Source of the DNA: Clostridiales bacterium | GTDB lineage: Bacteria; Bacillota; Clostridia; Oscillospirales; Oscillospiraceae | Reading direction: 5' to 3' | Assembly (NCBI GenBank): GCA_009774055.1 | Contig: VSNB01000002.1 | Location: 1-36,747, forward strand | Length of the DNA: 36,747 bases | Part shown: piece after piece, positions 14,931-23,454 of the stretch | Numbering within the stretch: the first letter of the stretch is position 1 | How the letters are laid out: each line of letters starts with the position of its first letter | Program-made: the position numbers and the translations under genes | Notes under the pieces: generated by a model | What the model was told of the DNA's origin: nothing | The model's database searches: none | The model's input: only the letters and a program-made list of their open reading frames with translations

Positions 14931-15770
14931 TTGAGCGATAACTGGATCGTCAGCAATTTAGAGAGCGCATTGGCAGGCTGGAATGACAAATTGGCAGAAA
15001 TATGGACGCTGCTGACCCAATCCCCGGAGACATTCAAGGACGGGACGATATGGAGTCTAATCCTCAGCATCCACAATGCCCTGGTAGGCATCGGCTACGG
15101 ACTTTTGGTGCTGTTTTTCGCTATGGCGATCTTCCAGAGCGCCGCCAGCTTCCGGGACTTCCAGAGGCCGGAATATGTACTGCGTCATTTGATCCGGTTC
15201 ATCCTGGCTAAAACCGCCGTAGGGTATTGTATGGAAATTATGACCGCTATTTTCAGCGTCTGTGGCGGCATTACCCAAACTGTAATGAGCGGGCTGGGCG
15301 GTTCCATTTCTACGGCGGCAGACCTGCCCAGCGAGATTGTGACCGCCATTGAGGGTATAGGGCTGCTGCAAAGCATCCCTCTGTGGCTTGTTTCTCTGCT
15401 GGGAACCCTTTTTATCACCGTGATGTCCTTTATTCTTTTGCTTACCGTCTATGGACGCTTTTTCCGGATTTATATGTTCACCGCGCTGGCCCCTCTGCCC
15501 CTCGCGTCCTTTGCGGGACAAACCACGTCCTCCAGCGGCAGAGCGTTCTTGAAAAGCTACATCGGCGTGTGCATGGAGGGCGCGGTCATCGTGCTGGCTT
15601 GCTTGATCTATTCGGCATTCCTGTCCAGCAGCGCCCCCGCCGTAAATACAAGCCTACCCGCTGTAACAATGGCGTGGGAGTATATCGGACAGCTTATCTT
15701 CAATATGCTGATCCTTACCGGATTAGTCCGGGGAGCAAATCGCATTGTGAAGGAGATGTTCGGATTATAG
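14931..15770 (+). CDS. TrbL/VirB6-like conjugation membrane protein
   Basis: 279 residues from TTG 14931, chosen because AAGGAGGT (14917-14924) lies 6 bases upstream. An in-frame ATG inside the palindromic repeat (14883) would add 16 residues but has no ribosome site. The protein is polytopic, with about five to six membrane segments, including LLVLFFAMAIFQSAASFRDF and LLGTLFITVMSFILLLTVYG, and a C-terminal basic end NRIVKEMFGL. In the type IV secretion systems of Gram-positive elements this family builds the inner membrane channel. It sits between the Maff2-like and MT-A70 genes in the same direction, and its last codons overlap the likely start of the methyltransferase. Confidence 0.88.
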   Translation: MSDNWIVSNLESALAGWNDKLAEIWTLLTQSPETFKDGTIWSLILSIHNALVGIGYGLLVLFFAMAIFQSAASFRDFQRPEYVLRHLIRFILAKTAVGYCMEIMTAIFSVCGGITQTVMSGLGGSISTAADLPSEIVTAIEGIGLLQSIPLWLVSLLGTLFITVMSFILLLTVYGRFFRIYMFTALAPLPLASFAGQTTSSSGRAFLKSYIGVCMEGAVIVLACLIYSAFLSSSAPAVNTSLPAVTMAWEYIGQLIFNMLILTGLVRGANRIVKEMFGL

Positions 15771-16312
15771 GTAAATACGGTGTAATATATGCAGACCCGC
15801 CCTGGCGCTATCAGACGTGGAAAGGACAAGGCGTGGCTGAGCGTCATTATCCCACCATGCACTTGGAGGACATCAAGGCCCTGCCCGTGGCCGGACTCGC
15901 TGGGAAAGACTGCGTATTGTTCCTATGGGCCACCTACCCGATGCTGCAGGAGGCGCTGGACGTGATCCGGGCGTGGGGTTTCACATTCAAAACCGTTGGC
16001 TTCACATGGATCAAGCTGGCCCCTAAAGCGGACAGTATCTATTGGGGTATGGGTTACTGGACGCGCTCCAACGCCGAGATCTGTCTGCTGGCCACCAAAG
16101 GCCAACCCAGGCGGCAGGCGAAGAACGTGCATCAGGTGATCATTTCCCATGTTGAGGAACACAGCAAAAAACCGGACGAGGCGCGGCGGCGCATTGTGGC
16201 GCTCATGGGCGACGTTCCCCGTGTGGAACTATTTGCCCGCCGTCCCGTCCCCGGCTGGGATGTGTGGGGAAACGAGGTAAATAGCACTTTTGACTGGTCA
16301 ATTCTACGTTAA
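15764..16312 (+). CDS. MT-A70-family adenine-N6 DNA methyltransferase
   Basis: About 182 residues. The catalytic DPPW (about 11-14) in YADPPWRYQTWKG, followed by VLFLWATYPMLQEALDVIRAW and FTWIKLAPKADSIYWGMGYW, marks the MT-A70 group, which methylates adenine N6 with S-adenosylmethionine. The C-terminus has RVELFARRPVPGWDVWGNE, also typical. Homologues start just before the YGVIYADPPW segment, but no ATG, GTG or TTG exists there. ATT at 15764 sits 8 bases after AAGGAGA and is the best start; it overlaps the TrbL-like stop. The next usable in-frame start is GTG near 15668, without a visible ribosome site. The enzyme may protect element DNA from host restriction (inference). Confidence 0.85.
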   Translation: MIGKYGVIYADPPWRYQTWKGQGVAERHYPTMHLEDIKALPVAGLAGKDCVLFLWATYPMLQEALDVIRAWGFTFKTVGFTWIKLAPKADSIYWGMGYWTRSNAEICLLATKGQPRRQAKNVHQVIISHVEEHSKKPDEARRRIVALMGDVPRVELFARRPVPGWDVWGNEVNSTFDWSILR

Positions 16313-16771
16313 TTCAGAAACTAATTTAACAGAGATTGTCCACAAAAGGCGCGTTAGCTTTCGTAGATATGGTAAATTGAGGCATAGGCGCTCATACTCA
16401 AATGCGTACCGACATTCCTCAAATAAATCCGATATTTCGGCTAATCTCCTATCAAAATCTTCACAGAGGGAACTCAGGTCAGTTTGAATTTCTGATTGTA
16501 TGTTGGATGGTAACAAATTGAATAGCTTCTTTAAGCTGTGAGTATGAGCAAGTTGTTCAGTCCCATGTATCAATATAATGCACTTCATAAACAACTCGCA
16601 AGCAAAGGTGCTATTCACAATCTCTGGAACAACTAACCAATTATGCCCATCGCTCTCTGAGCCACATCGCTCTGCGGCTTTTAAGAACAGATTGGCATTA
16701 AACCAAATCGCTTTAGGGTCAAGCTGTTCTGGTTGTAGCTTATTATCATCATTATATTTTCTCTTTGCCAT
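16304..16771 (-). CDS. HEPN-like domain protein, antisense to the transfer operon
   Basis: 155 residues on the minus strand, starting MAKRKYNDDNKLQPEQ. The helical sequence has IWFNANLFLKAAERC, VVPEIVNSTFACELFMKCII, HTHSLKKLFNLLPSNIQ and FEECRYAFEYERL, which resembles HEPN-type helical bundles. The canonical R-x4-6-H nuclease motif is not evident. It is AT-richer than the flanking genes, its 3' end overlaps the methyltransferase by 9 bases tail to tail, and its start is 63 bases from the PrgI gene. This looks like a later insertion into the transfer operon. HEPN proteins are often toxins or phage-defence factors, but no nucleotidyltransferase partner is next to it. Function is open. Confidence 0.65.
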   Translation of the reverse strand: MAKRKYNDDNKLQPEQLDPKAIWFNANLFLKAAERCGSESDGHNWLVVPEIVNSTFACELFMKCIILIHGTEQLAHTHSLKKLFNLLPSNIQSEIQTDLSSLCEDFDRRLAEISDLFEECRYAFEYERLCLNLPYLRKLTRLLWTISVKLVSELT

Positions 16772-16837
16772 TTTTCATCACCCATTTGAAAGTATCGCCT
16801 ATTTCACAAACATTGTCAATATGAGAGGTGAGCAATT

Positions 16838-17182
16838 ATAGAAATTAAAATCCCAAAAGAAGTCCGACAGCACAAGGAGACAATCTTTTTCGGTTTGTCG
16901 GCCCGTCAGTTTTTCTGCGCCGCCGTTGGCGTGGGGCTGGCCGTAGGCGTATACCTCGGTCTCAGTCCCGCCACCGGTAAGGAAACGGCAAGCTGGCTCT
17001 GTATCCTCGCCGCCGCCCCCGTTGCCCTGGCGGGCTTTTTCAACTACAACGGCATGACGCTGGAGCAGTTTGCATGGGCTTTTATCAAGTCCGAAATTCT
17101 CTGCGCCGGGGAGCGCCGTTTCATTTCCAAAAACTTTCACTACGAATTTATGAAGCGGAAAGGAGGGAGAGACTTTGATTAA
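16838..17182 (+). CDS. prgI: PrgI-family conjugation membrane protein
   Basis: About 114 residues if read from ATA 16838. The N-terminus after the first codon is EIKIPKEVRQHKETIFFGLS, which is the standard PrgI beginning. Two membrane segments follow (about 22-42 and 48-66) and then the short soluble end FIKSEILCAGERRFISKNFH. PrgI is a VirB3-like partner of the VirB4 ATPase at the membrane. The expected ATG is replaced by ATA (preceded by ATT), with a ribosome site AGAGGTGA (16824-16831) at suitable distance. The first standard in-frame start, TTG 16895, would remove the conserved N-terminus. The stop overlaps the VirB4 start by 8 bases. Confidence 0.85.
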   Translation: MEIKIPKEVRQHKETIFFGLSARQFFCAAVGVGLAVGVYLGLSPATGKETASWLCILAAAPVALAGFFNYNGMTLEQFAWAFIKSEILCAGERRFISKNFHYEFMKRKGGRDFD

Positions 17183-19502
17183 ATCCCTTGTCTCTGCCAA
17201 CAAGAGCGAACGCGAAAAATTTACTATTCCTCGCAGCGTCCAGGAGACGATCCCCGTCAGGTGTGTGTATCCGGACGGCATCTGGCTTGTAGGGAACCGG
17301 CACAGCAAAAGCTGGCGGCTGACCGATGTAAACTACGCCGCCTCTTCCGATGAGGAGCGGCGGGGCATCTTCCTGGCCTACGGCGGCGTCCTCAACTCCC
17401 TGCCCACCGATGCCGCCACCAAAATCACAATTATCAACCGCCGTCTGAATCCTGTGGACTTTGAGAGCAGTATTCTAATGGAGGATCAATGGGACGGCCT
17501 GGACGAGTACCGGCAGGAGGCCAACGCCATTCTGAAGTCCCGCGCCGCTGAGAGCAATAATCTTGTGCAGGAGAAGTATATCACCCTGTCCGTCCCCCAG
17601 CGGAAGATTGAGGAAACCCGCTCCTATTTCCGGCGCGTGGACGGAAACCTGACAAAGAGCTTGGGGCGGCTGGACAGTACGGCGCGGGAGGTTGGCAACC
17701 ATGACCGGCTCCGTATCCTCCACGACTTTTTCCGGCCCGGAGAGGAACAGTATTTCACATTCGACCAAACAGCGGCGATCCGGCACGGAATAGACTTCAA
17801 AGACCTTGTTTGCCCGGACGGTATGCGGTTCCGGGCCGGTCATTTTGAAATGGGCGGCAAATACGGGCGCGTCCTCTTTCTCAAGGACTACGCCAGCTAT
17901 ATTGAGGACGATATGATTTCCGACCTGTCCGACTTTGACCGAAGCCTCATGCTGTCCATCGACATCCTGCCTATCCCCACCGACGAGGCAGTAAAAGAGA
18001 TACAGAGCCGGATTTTAGGCGTGGAGAGTGACATCACCCGTTGGCAGCAGCGGCAGAACGACAAAAACAATTTTACAGCGGCGATCCCTTACGAGTTGGA
18101 GCAGCTACGGACGGAGACAAAGGAGTTTCTTTCCGATCTCACCGAGCGCGACCAGCGCATGATTTTTGCCGTGGTGACGCTGGTGCATGTCGCGGATACG
18201 CTGGAACAACTGGATGCTGATACGGAAACGCTATTGTCCATAGGCCGGGAACACCTCTGCCAATTTTCCATTTTGCGCTACCAGCAGGAGGACGGGCTGA
18301 ACACCGTCCTGCCCTATGGTCTCCGGCGTGTCAAAGCCTTGCGTACCCTGACCACCGAGAGCGCCGCCGTCCTTATGCCCTTCCGGGTACAGGAAATCCA
18401 AGATCCCGGTGGACTGTCCTACGGCATCAACGCCATTTCCCGTAACCTCTTGATCTGTGATCGCAAGAGGCTTATTTCCCCCCACGGATTTTACTTAGGC
18501 GTATCCGGCTCCGGTAAGAGTGTAGGCATGAAGGATGCTATTACCGAGGTTAGGCTGAGTACCAGCGATGACATCATTATCATTGATGCCGAGCGCGAAT
18601 ACGGCCCGCTGGCCCGTGCCTTGGGGGGTGAAGTCATTGAAATTTCTCCCCACAGCCAGCACCATATTTCCCCACTTGATCTTGCCAGCGGCTACGCTGA
18701 CGATGAAAACCCTGTTGCTATGAAGTCCGAGATCATCACCAGCATCTTGGAACAGCAGATGGGCGCGGGGCGCATGAGTGCCAGTCATAAGTCCATTATT
18801 GACCGTTGTACGGCAAATATCTATCAGAACTACTTCCAAGGGAAGGGCAAAGTGCGGATGCCCCTGCTTACCGACTGGCGGGAGGAAGTGCTGAAGCAGG
18901 TTGATCCGGAAGCGCGGGAAATTGCCCTTGCCGCAGAACTCATCACCGAGGGAAGTCTGAACGTATTTGCACATCCCACCAACGTCAATATGGACAACCG
19001 CCTCATTGTCCTTGATCTCTACGAGATGGGGGAGCAGCTTCGACCCACGGCTCTGGTGGTAACGCTGGAGGCCATCCAAAACCGGGTAATGGAGAACCGT
19101 AAGCGCGGCAAGTTTACATGGGTATTCATTGACGAGTGCTACCTGTATTTCAAATACCACTATTCCGGCGAATTTCTCTACCGGGCGTGGAAACGCTTTC
19201 GGAAGTACGCCGGAATCATGACGGCGGCAACGCAAAATGTGGAGGAATGTCTGAAGTCCGAGACGGCACGGCTCATGCTGGCCAACAGCGAATTTCTGCT
19301 GCTGTTCAACCAGTCCGCCACCGACCGGGCCGAACTTTCTAAGTTGCTGCACATCTCCGACACACAGATGAGCTACATCACCAACGCTGATCCTGGCCAC
19401 GGCCTCCTACGGTTTGGAGGGGCGCTTGTGCCTTTTGCCAACACGATCCCGCGAGACTCCGGCCTTTACCGTTTGATGTCCACTACTCCGGGCGAGAACT
19501 GA
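17175..19502 (+). CDS. virB4: VirB4/TraE-type conjugation ATPase
   Basis: 775 residues from TTG 17175, preceded by AGGAGGGA (17161-17168) and overlapping PrgI by 8 bases. The N-terminal half (about 1-400) is the membrane-associated VirB4 domain. The ATPase domain has Walker A GVSGSGKS (442-449, Lys448), the motif IIIDAEREYGPLA, and Walker B VFIDE (650-654), followed by AGIMTAATQNVEECL and ANSEFLLLFNQSATDR. The C-terminal PGHGLLRFGGALVPF is typical of Gram-positive ICE VirB4 proteins. It powers assembly of, or transport through, the mating channel. Length is normal. Confidence 0.96.
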   Translation: MIKSLVSANKSEREKFTIPRSVQETIPVRCVYPDGIWLVGNRHSKSWRLTDVNYAASSDEERRGIFLAYGGVLNSLPTDAATKITIINRRLNPVDFESSILMEDQWDGLDEYRQEANAILKSRAAESNNLVQEKYITLSVPQRKIEETRSYFRRVDGNLTKSLGRLDSTAREVGNHDRLRILHDFFRPGEEQYFTFDQTAAIRHGIDFKDLVCPDGMRFRAGHFEMGGKYGRVLFLKDYASYIEDDMISDLSDFDRSLMLSIDILPIPTDEAVKEIQSRILGVESDITRWQQRQNDKNNFTAAIPYELEQLRTETKEFLSDLTERDQRMIFAVVTLVHVADTLEQLDADTETLLSIGREHLCQFSILRYQQEDGLNTVLPYGLRRVKALRTLTTESAAVLMPFRVQEIQDPGGLSYGINAISRNLLICDRKRLISPHGFYLGVSGSGKSVGMKDAITEVRLSTSDDIIIIDAEREYGPLARALGGEVIEISPHSQHHISPLDLASGYADDENPVAMKSEIITSILEQQMGAGRMSASHKSIIDRCTANIYQNYFQGKGKVRMPLLTDWREEVLKQVDPEAREIALAAELITEGSLNVFAHPTNVNMDNRLIVLDLYEMGEQLRPTALVVTLEAIQNRVMENRKRGKFTWVFIDECYLYFKYHYSGEFLYRAWKRFRKYAGIMTAATQNVEECLKSETARLMLANSEFLLLFNQSATDRAELSKLLHISDTQMSYITNADPGHGLLRFGGALVPFANTIPRDSGLYRLMSTTPGEN

Positions 19503-19509
19503 GTGACTG

Positions 19510-19546
19510 CCGGGAAATGCGTCTCAGCGTGAGACGCATTTCCCGG
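19510..19546. repeat. Palindromic repeat copy 6 (longest)
   Basis: Arms of 17 bases (CCGGGAAATGCGTCTCA and its complement) around the loop GCG. It starts 7 bases after the VirB4 stop and lies before the NlpC/P60 gene. Confidence 0.95.
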
Positions 19547-19593
19547 TTTGTCCGGCACTAGCCATATTTTACTATTGATAGGAGGCGAATATT

Positions 19594-21975
19594 TTGCCCG
19601 AAGCACGGGAGCGAAAGGAAAACGACAAAATCAAGGGAAAAGGCGGCACAAAAAGCAGTCCCATAAAATCAGATGAGCGCCGACAAATGACGGCAAAATT
19701 CCGAAAGGAACTTGTGGAGCGTCAGCGGGGCCGGGACGCTGGCGGCAATACGGATACGGCCCCGGAAGTCCAGGCCGCAGAACGGGTTGAAGAAAAAATC
19801 TATACCACCGCTGACAGCATCCGGGAGCATACCAGTGATGCGGTTACAAAATCCATTTCACGCCACAGGCGAAAGGAGCAGAAGAAAAAGCAGCGCACAG
19901 AATCGGTTTCCAGCGAACCACCCACAGCAGATGCGGAACCTGCGCCACCTCCGGCACGGGAAAATATACGGCAAAAGGCCCCGGATGATATGCGGACGCG
20001 AACTGCGGAGGTCCAGCGCGATCCAGCTTATCCCCTGCGGGAATACCGGCCCAATAAAATCCGGGAGAGGCCAACGGAACCCCATCCTGACAGGATGCGT
20101 ACACCAAAAGGAACCCGCCGCCCAACTGCAAAGCAGGCAAGAGAGTTTTCTCCCTCAGAAGACCAACATTCTAAAATAGCAACTCCCCACACCGATAAAG
20201 GGCGTTTATCAGCAAAAGCTTCCCGCTCGGTTACGGAACGAGAGGCAACACCGCCGCTGACAAGGGAAGCCGGTATGCGTCAGACTGCTGTTACAGAAAA
20301 GCGGAAACCGCATAGAGAAAGCAGAGAAAGGGCAATTCGCGCCCAAGAGGGACACACATCCCTGTTCACGTCTCTGCGCCAACCAATCACACCCGATAGC
20401 AGATCAGAATATATCCCGCCTAAACCGCGAGAGCGTATGCGGAAGAAGATCGTTGCTGACGCACAGCGCAATATTGGCAGGCGCAACAAGATCGAATCCA
20501 TTCAGCCCATTCAGAATGTTGATTTGCCTGCAATGCCCAAAGGCCCTATTGAACAGAACTCTGCTCCGCTTGTCAATCAATCTATCAATCCTATCAAAGA
20601 GCGCCCAAGGCGCTCTTTTGCGTTGAAGGAAAAGCCCTCTGAAGGCGCATTTATTCCAAAGACGCGCCAGAGTGCAGCGGCAGTCCACACCCCTGCAAAG
20701 GCAAAACCCGGAGTGAAAAAGGGAAAGGCTGCGGTTAGGCCATTGGAACGGATGCGGCAGCGTGTCCAGCGAAACGCTCAACGTAAGCTGCTGCAGCACT
20801 CTAAACGTGCAACAAAAGCAACGGTGGATCTGTCTCGGAAGATTTTTGCGGCTATAACAAAAGCAGCATCCTCTGCAATAAGCGCACTTGCCGGACTGGT
20901 GGGCGGCGCGGTTTTGATCCCGGTTTTTTGTCTGATTATTTTTACTGCGGCGATCCTCGCCTCTCCTTTTGGTATTCTCTTTGCAGACGAACCGGCCCCG
21001 GATGCTGTTCCGCTCAATGTCACTGTTGGAAATCTCAATATGGAGTTGTCCAACACACTGGAGACGCTGCAGACCGGCGATTATGGCAGCATTGACATTC
21101 AAGGCCAAGGCCCGGACTGGCGCGAGGTTGTCGCCGTATTTGCAGTAAAAACCGCAGGCGCGGATGACGGCGTAGACGTAGCTGCGCTGACGCCGGATCG
21201 TGTGGAACGGCTAAAAACTGTATTTTGGGATATGTGCGCTGTTACCTCAGAAGTGGAAACCATAGACCACCCAGATAGCAATCCCGATGATGACACAGAT
21301 GATAGCTGGACAGAGAGCATCCTGCACATCACGATTACAGCAAAATCGGCTGACGATATGCGGACTGAGTATGCCTTTACCGATTATCAGAATGAGGCCC
21401 TGACAGAACTTTTAGCCGAACTTGCCACAGTAGACATACTGCTTACCGATCTATCCGCCATAGAGGGACAGGCCCGCGAACTCTTGCAGAGACTTCCTGA
21501 CAGCCTCTCGCCGGACCGCCACGCCGCTGTGGAAACGGCTTGCCGCCTTGTGGGAAAAGTCAACTACTTTTGGGGCGGCAAGTCTCTTGTGGTTGGCTGG
21601 GACTCACGCTGGGGAACCATGCAGAAAGTATGGGCGGCTGGCAGTCCCTCCACTGGCACTTACCGGCCCTATGGAATGGACTGCTCCGGTTTTGTGGATT
21701 GGGTATTTTACAATATGTCCGGCGGCAGCTATGTAATGGGCCACGGCGGGGGCGCTCACGCGCAGCATACCTATTGCCAAGCAATTACTTGGGACGAAGC
21801 GCAACCCGGTGATCTGGTATTCTATCCGTCAGATACCCATGTCGGCATTGTGGGAGGCTGGGACGAAGACGGAAACATCCTGATTATTCACTGCGCCAGC
21901 GGTCAAAACAATGTTGTCATTACAGGGCAGGCAGGATTTACCACCATAGGTAGGCCCTTGTATTATGGGGAGTAA
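19594..21975 (+). CDS. NlpC/P60 cell-wall hydrolase of the transfer apparatus
   Basis: 793 residues from TTG 19594, with AGGAGGCGA upstream. Residues 1 to about 410 are very basic and Arg/Lys/Pro-rich, likely disordered and cytoplasmic. One membrane segment lies at about 430-464 (LVGGAVLIPVFCLIIFTAAI). An extracellular linker domain with acidic patches follows, and the C-terminal NlpC/P60 peptidase spans about 645-790 with Cys697 in DCSGFVDW, His749 in THVGIVGG and His766 in IIHCASG. The enzyme cuts peptide stems of peptidoglycan to let the mating channel through the wall; it corresponds to the VirB1-like hydrolase of other elements. The long basic N-terminal region is unusual and could contact DNA or the ATPases (inference). 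Confidence 0.93.
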   Translation: MPEARERKENDKIKGKGGTKSSPIKSDERRQMTAKFRKELVERQRGRDAGGNTDTAPEVQAAERVEEKIYTTADSIREHTSDAVTKSISRHRRKEQKKKQRTESVSSEPPTADAEPAPPPARENIRQKAPDDMRTRTAEVQRDPAYPLREYRPNKIRERPTEPHPDRMRTPKGTRRPTAKQAREFSPSEDQHSKIATPHTDKGRLSAKASRSVTEREATPPLTREAGMRQTAVTEKRKPHRESRERAIRAQEGHTSLFTSLRQPITPDSRSEYIPPKPRERMRKKIVADAQRNIGRRNKIESIQPIQNVDLPAMPKGPIEQNSAPLVNQSINPIKERPRRSFALKEKPSEGAFIPKTRQSAAAVHTPAKAKPGVKKGKAAVRPLERMRQRVQRNAQRKLLQHSKRATKATVDLSRKIFAAITKAASSAISALAGLVGGAVLIPVFCLIIFTAAILASPFGILFADEPAPDAVPLNVTVGNLNMELSNTLETLQTGDYGSIDIQGQGPDWREVVAVFAVKTAGADDGVDVAALTPDRVERLKTVFWDMCAVTSEVETIDHPDSNPDDDTDDSWTESILHITITAKSADDMRTEYAFTDYQNEALTELLAELATVDILLTDLSAIEGQARELLQRLPDSLSPDRHAAVETACRLVGKVNYFWGGKSLVVGWDSRWGTMQKVWAAGSPSTGTYRPYGMDCSGFVDWVFYNMSGGSYVMGHGGGAHAQHTYCQAITWDEAQPGDLVFYPSDTHVGIVGGWDEDGNILIIHCASGQNNVVITGQAGFTTIGRPLYYGE

Positions 21976-21981
21976 GGAACT

Positions 21982-22191
21982 ATGACAGAGTATCAAAAAC
22001 TGGTATTTGCGGAACAAATCGCTCATACCGTTGAAATTGTAGAACTGCGAACCGGGAAGACAGGAGTAGTCAAAATTTTCCCGTATGGCATTGCCGTGTT
22101 TTATGGAGCAGACGATGGGAGCGATGATAAAATTATAACCCCCCGGGAATTTAACCGAAATTTCAAAATTACTGTGGCAGTTATCAGTTAA
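21982..22191 (+). CDS. Small protein of unknown function
   Basis: 69 residues from ATG 21982, 6 bases after the NlpC/P60 stop with AAGGA just upstream, so it is the last gene of the transfer operon. The sequence (MTEYQKLVFAEQIAHTVEIV, then KTGVVKIFPYGIAVFYGADDG) looks like a compact soluble beta-rich domain without signal or membrane segment. The family is not recognised. Confidence 0.7.
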   Translation: MTEYQKLVFAEQIAHTVEIVELRTGKTGVVKIFPYGIAVFYGADDGSDDKIITPREFNRNFKITVAVIS

Positions 22192-22201
22192 TACCTAAGC
22201 G

Positions 22202-22231
22202 GCAATGCGTCTCGCGGCGCGGCGTGTTTCC
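22202..22231. repeat. Decayed palindromic repeat copy
   Basis: The left arm AATGCGTCTC is intact but the loop and right arm are altered (GCGGCGCGGCGTGTTTCC). It is directly followed by an intact copy, so two units lie side by side. Confidence 0.7.
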
Positions 22232-22236
22232 TGTCG

Positions 22237-22267
22237 GGAAATGCGTCTCACCGTGAGACGTATTTTT
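22237..22267. repeat. Palindromic repeat copy 7
   Basis: Arms AAATGCGTCTCA and TGAGACGTATTT around CCG, with one G-U type change in the right arm and a following T-rich tail (ATTTTTATT). This copy could work as an intrinsic terminator for the transfer operon. Confidence 0.9.
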
Positions 22268-22401
22268 ATTGTCAGCCCTACTATTTTGCCAATCATATTT
22301 GTTCCGTGAGTGGTCTGCTCTGTCCGCTCAAGTACATCTAAAACTCATAAATCAGAGGAATAATATCGAGAAAGGCATTAAAGCCTATACAATCCCTTAA
22401 T

Positions 22402-22430
22402 TTGCAGAATAAAAACCGCTACGATATTTA
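22402..22430 (+). promoter_or_regulatory. Possible promoter for the XRE regulator
   Basis: TTGCAG (22402-22407) and TATTTA (22425-22430) are 17 bases apart in the AT-rich gap. The rest of 22268-22480 shows no gene. Confidence 0.35.
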
Positions 22431-22483
22431 TAGGTGATTATAGCGCCTGCAGACTTCTATTTTTAAGGGAGACTATATGTATA

Positions 22484-22813
22484 ATGATATTGGATTATGA
22501 GGAAATCGGACGTAACATACGGAAATACCGGATAGCCCTAAAACTCAAACAAAAGGATTTAGCAGAGAAAATCAATATGACGGAGCAGCATGTTAGCCAT
22601 ATTGAAAATGCAACCACAAAATTGAGTTTGCCGACCTTAGTTGCCATTGCTAATGCGCTTTCTATAGATTGCAATTCCTTATTAGGGACAACTCTGATTG
22701 GAGCCCATGAAAAGATAAAACGTGAAGAGATAATTACTCTATTGGCCGGTATGGATGAAAAAGAATTACATCTATGCGTTGAAATTTGCCGGTTAATAGC
22801 TGCCAATAGATAA
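22484..22813 (+). CDS. XRE-family transcriptional regulator
   Basis: 109 residues. An N-terminal HTH_3 domain (about 5-65) reads YEEIGRNIRKYRIALKLKQK, then DLAEKINMTEQHVSHIENATTKLSLPTLVAIANAL. The short C-terminal helical part (about 75-109) probably mediates dimerisation. Such regulators often control ICE excision or accessory genes. The start is uncertain within a few codons: AAGGGA is at about 22466-22471, and ATG 22484 is the first in-frame start. The stop lies 22 bases before the sigma factor start, so the two are probably co-transcribed. Codon use is AT-richer than in the transfer genes. Confidence 0.88.
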   Translation: MILDYEEIGRNIRKYRIALKLKQKDLAEKINMTEQHVSHIENATTKLSLPTLVAIANALSIDCNSLLGTTLIGAHEKIKREEIITLLAGMDEKELHLCVEICRLIAANR

Positions 22814-22835
22814 ATAAGCCATGGGAGGTGGAACT

Positions 22836-23306
22836 GTGAAGCAGAATTGGAATGACTTCATTACGCCTTTGTACAATGAAGAACACGAGCGGCTGTTTAA
22901 GGTCGCATATCGCAGGACAATGAATTGGGAACTTGCACAGGACTTAGTGCAGGATGTTTTTCTGCTGGCAATTTTCAATCAGACAAAACTCATGCAGCAT
23001 CCAAAACCAGGTGCATGGCTAATGCAAACATTGCAAAATCTTATTATGAATGAACTGCGCTCACCGTCTCGCAAAAATATTCCTTTGGATGCAGTAACCG
23101 AGGTTCCTGCCAGAGCGGTATATCTGCCACTAGATAGCTTGCTGCCTACACAGTTAGAACCCATGGAACGGGAAATACTCATCTGGCGGTTTGAGCAAAA
23201 TATGAGTTACGGTGAAATGTCTGATCGGTTAGGTGTTTCAGAGAATTTATGCCGTAAATGGGTTTCGCAGGCGGTTATTAAGTGTCGGAAGTTTATGCGA
23301 GAATAA
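22836..23306 (+). CDS. ECF-type RNA polymerase sigma factor
   Basis: 156 residues from GTG 22836, chosen because GGAGGTG (22824-22830) precedes it; an in-frame ATG at 22821 overlaps that ribosome site. Region 2 lies at about 15-75 (HERLFKVAYRRTMNWELAQDL, then VQDVFLLAIF) and region 4 at about 105-155 (LEPMEREILIWRFEQNMSYG, then EMSDRLGVSENLCRKWVSQA). The protein would direct RNA polymerase to special promoters. The next gene encodes a membrane protein with a cytoplasmic N-terminus that fits an anti-sigma role. Confidence 0.85.
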   Translation: MKQNWNDFITPLYNEEHERLFKVAYRRTMNWELAQDLVQDVFLLAIFNQTKLMQHPKPGAWLMQTLQNLIMNELRSPSRKNIPLDAVTEVPARAVYLPLDSLLPTQLEPMEREILIWRFEQNMSYGEMSDRLGVSENLCRKWVSQAVIKCRKFMRE

Positions 23307-23454
23307 CTACCTAGCATATATGGATTTTGTTCAAACAAGCTAAATACAAAAAAGAGAATTTGTGCATTCGTACAGATTCGACAAAAATCAAAATTTCTCT
23401 TCACAAAACAGTCCTCTCAACACATGTATATAATGAGGGGACAGGAGGTGCATT

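Noticed and set aside
15383..15763. Longer methyltransferase starting at ATG 15383
   Set aside because: The added 127 residues are an out-of-frame reading of the TrbL-like gene; the family starts near IGKYGVIYADPPW.
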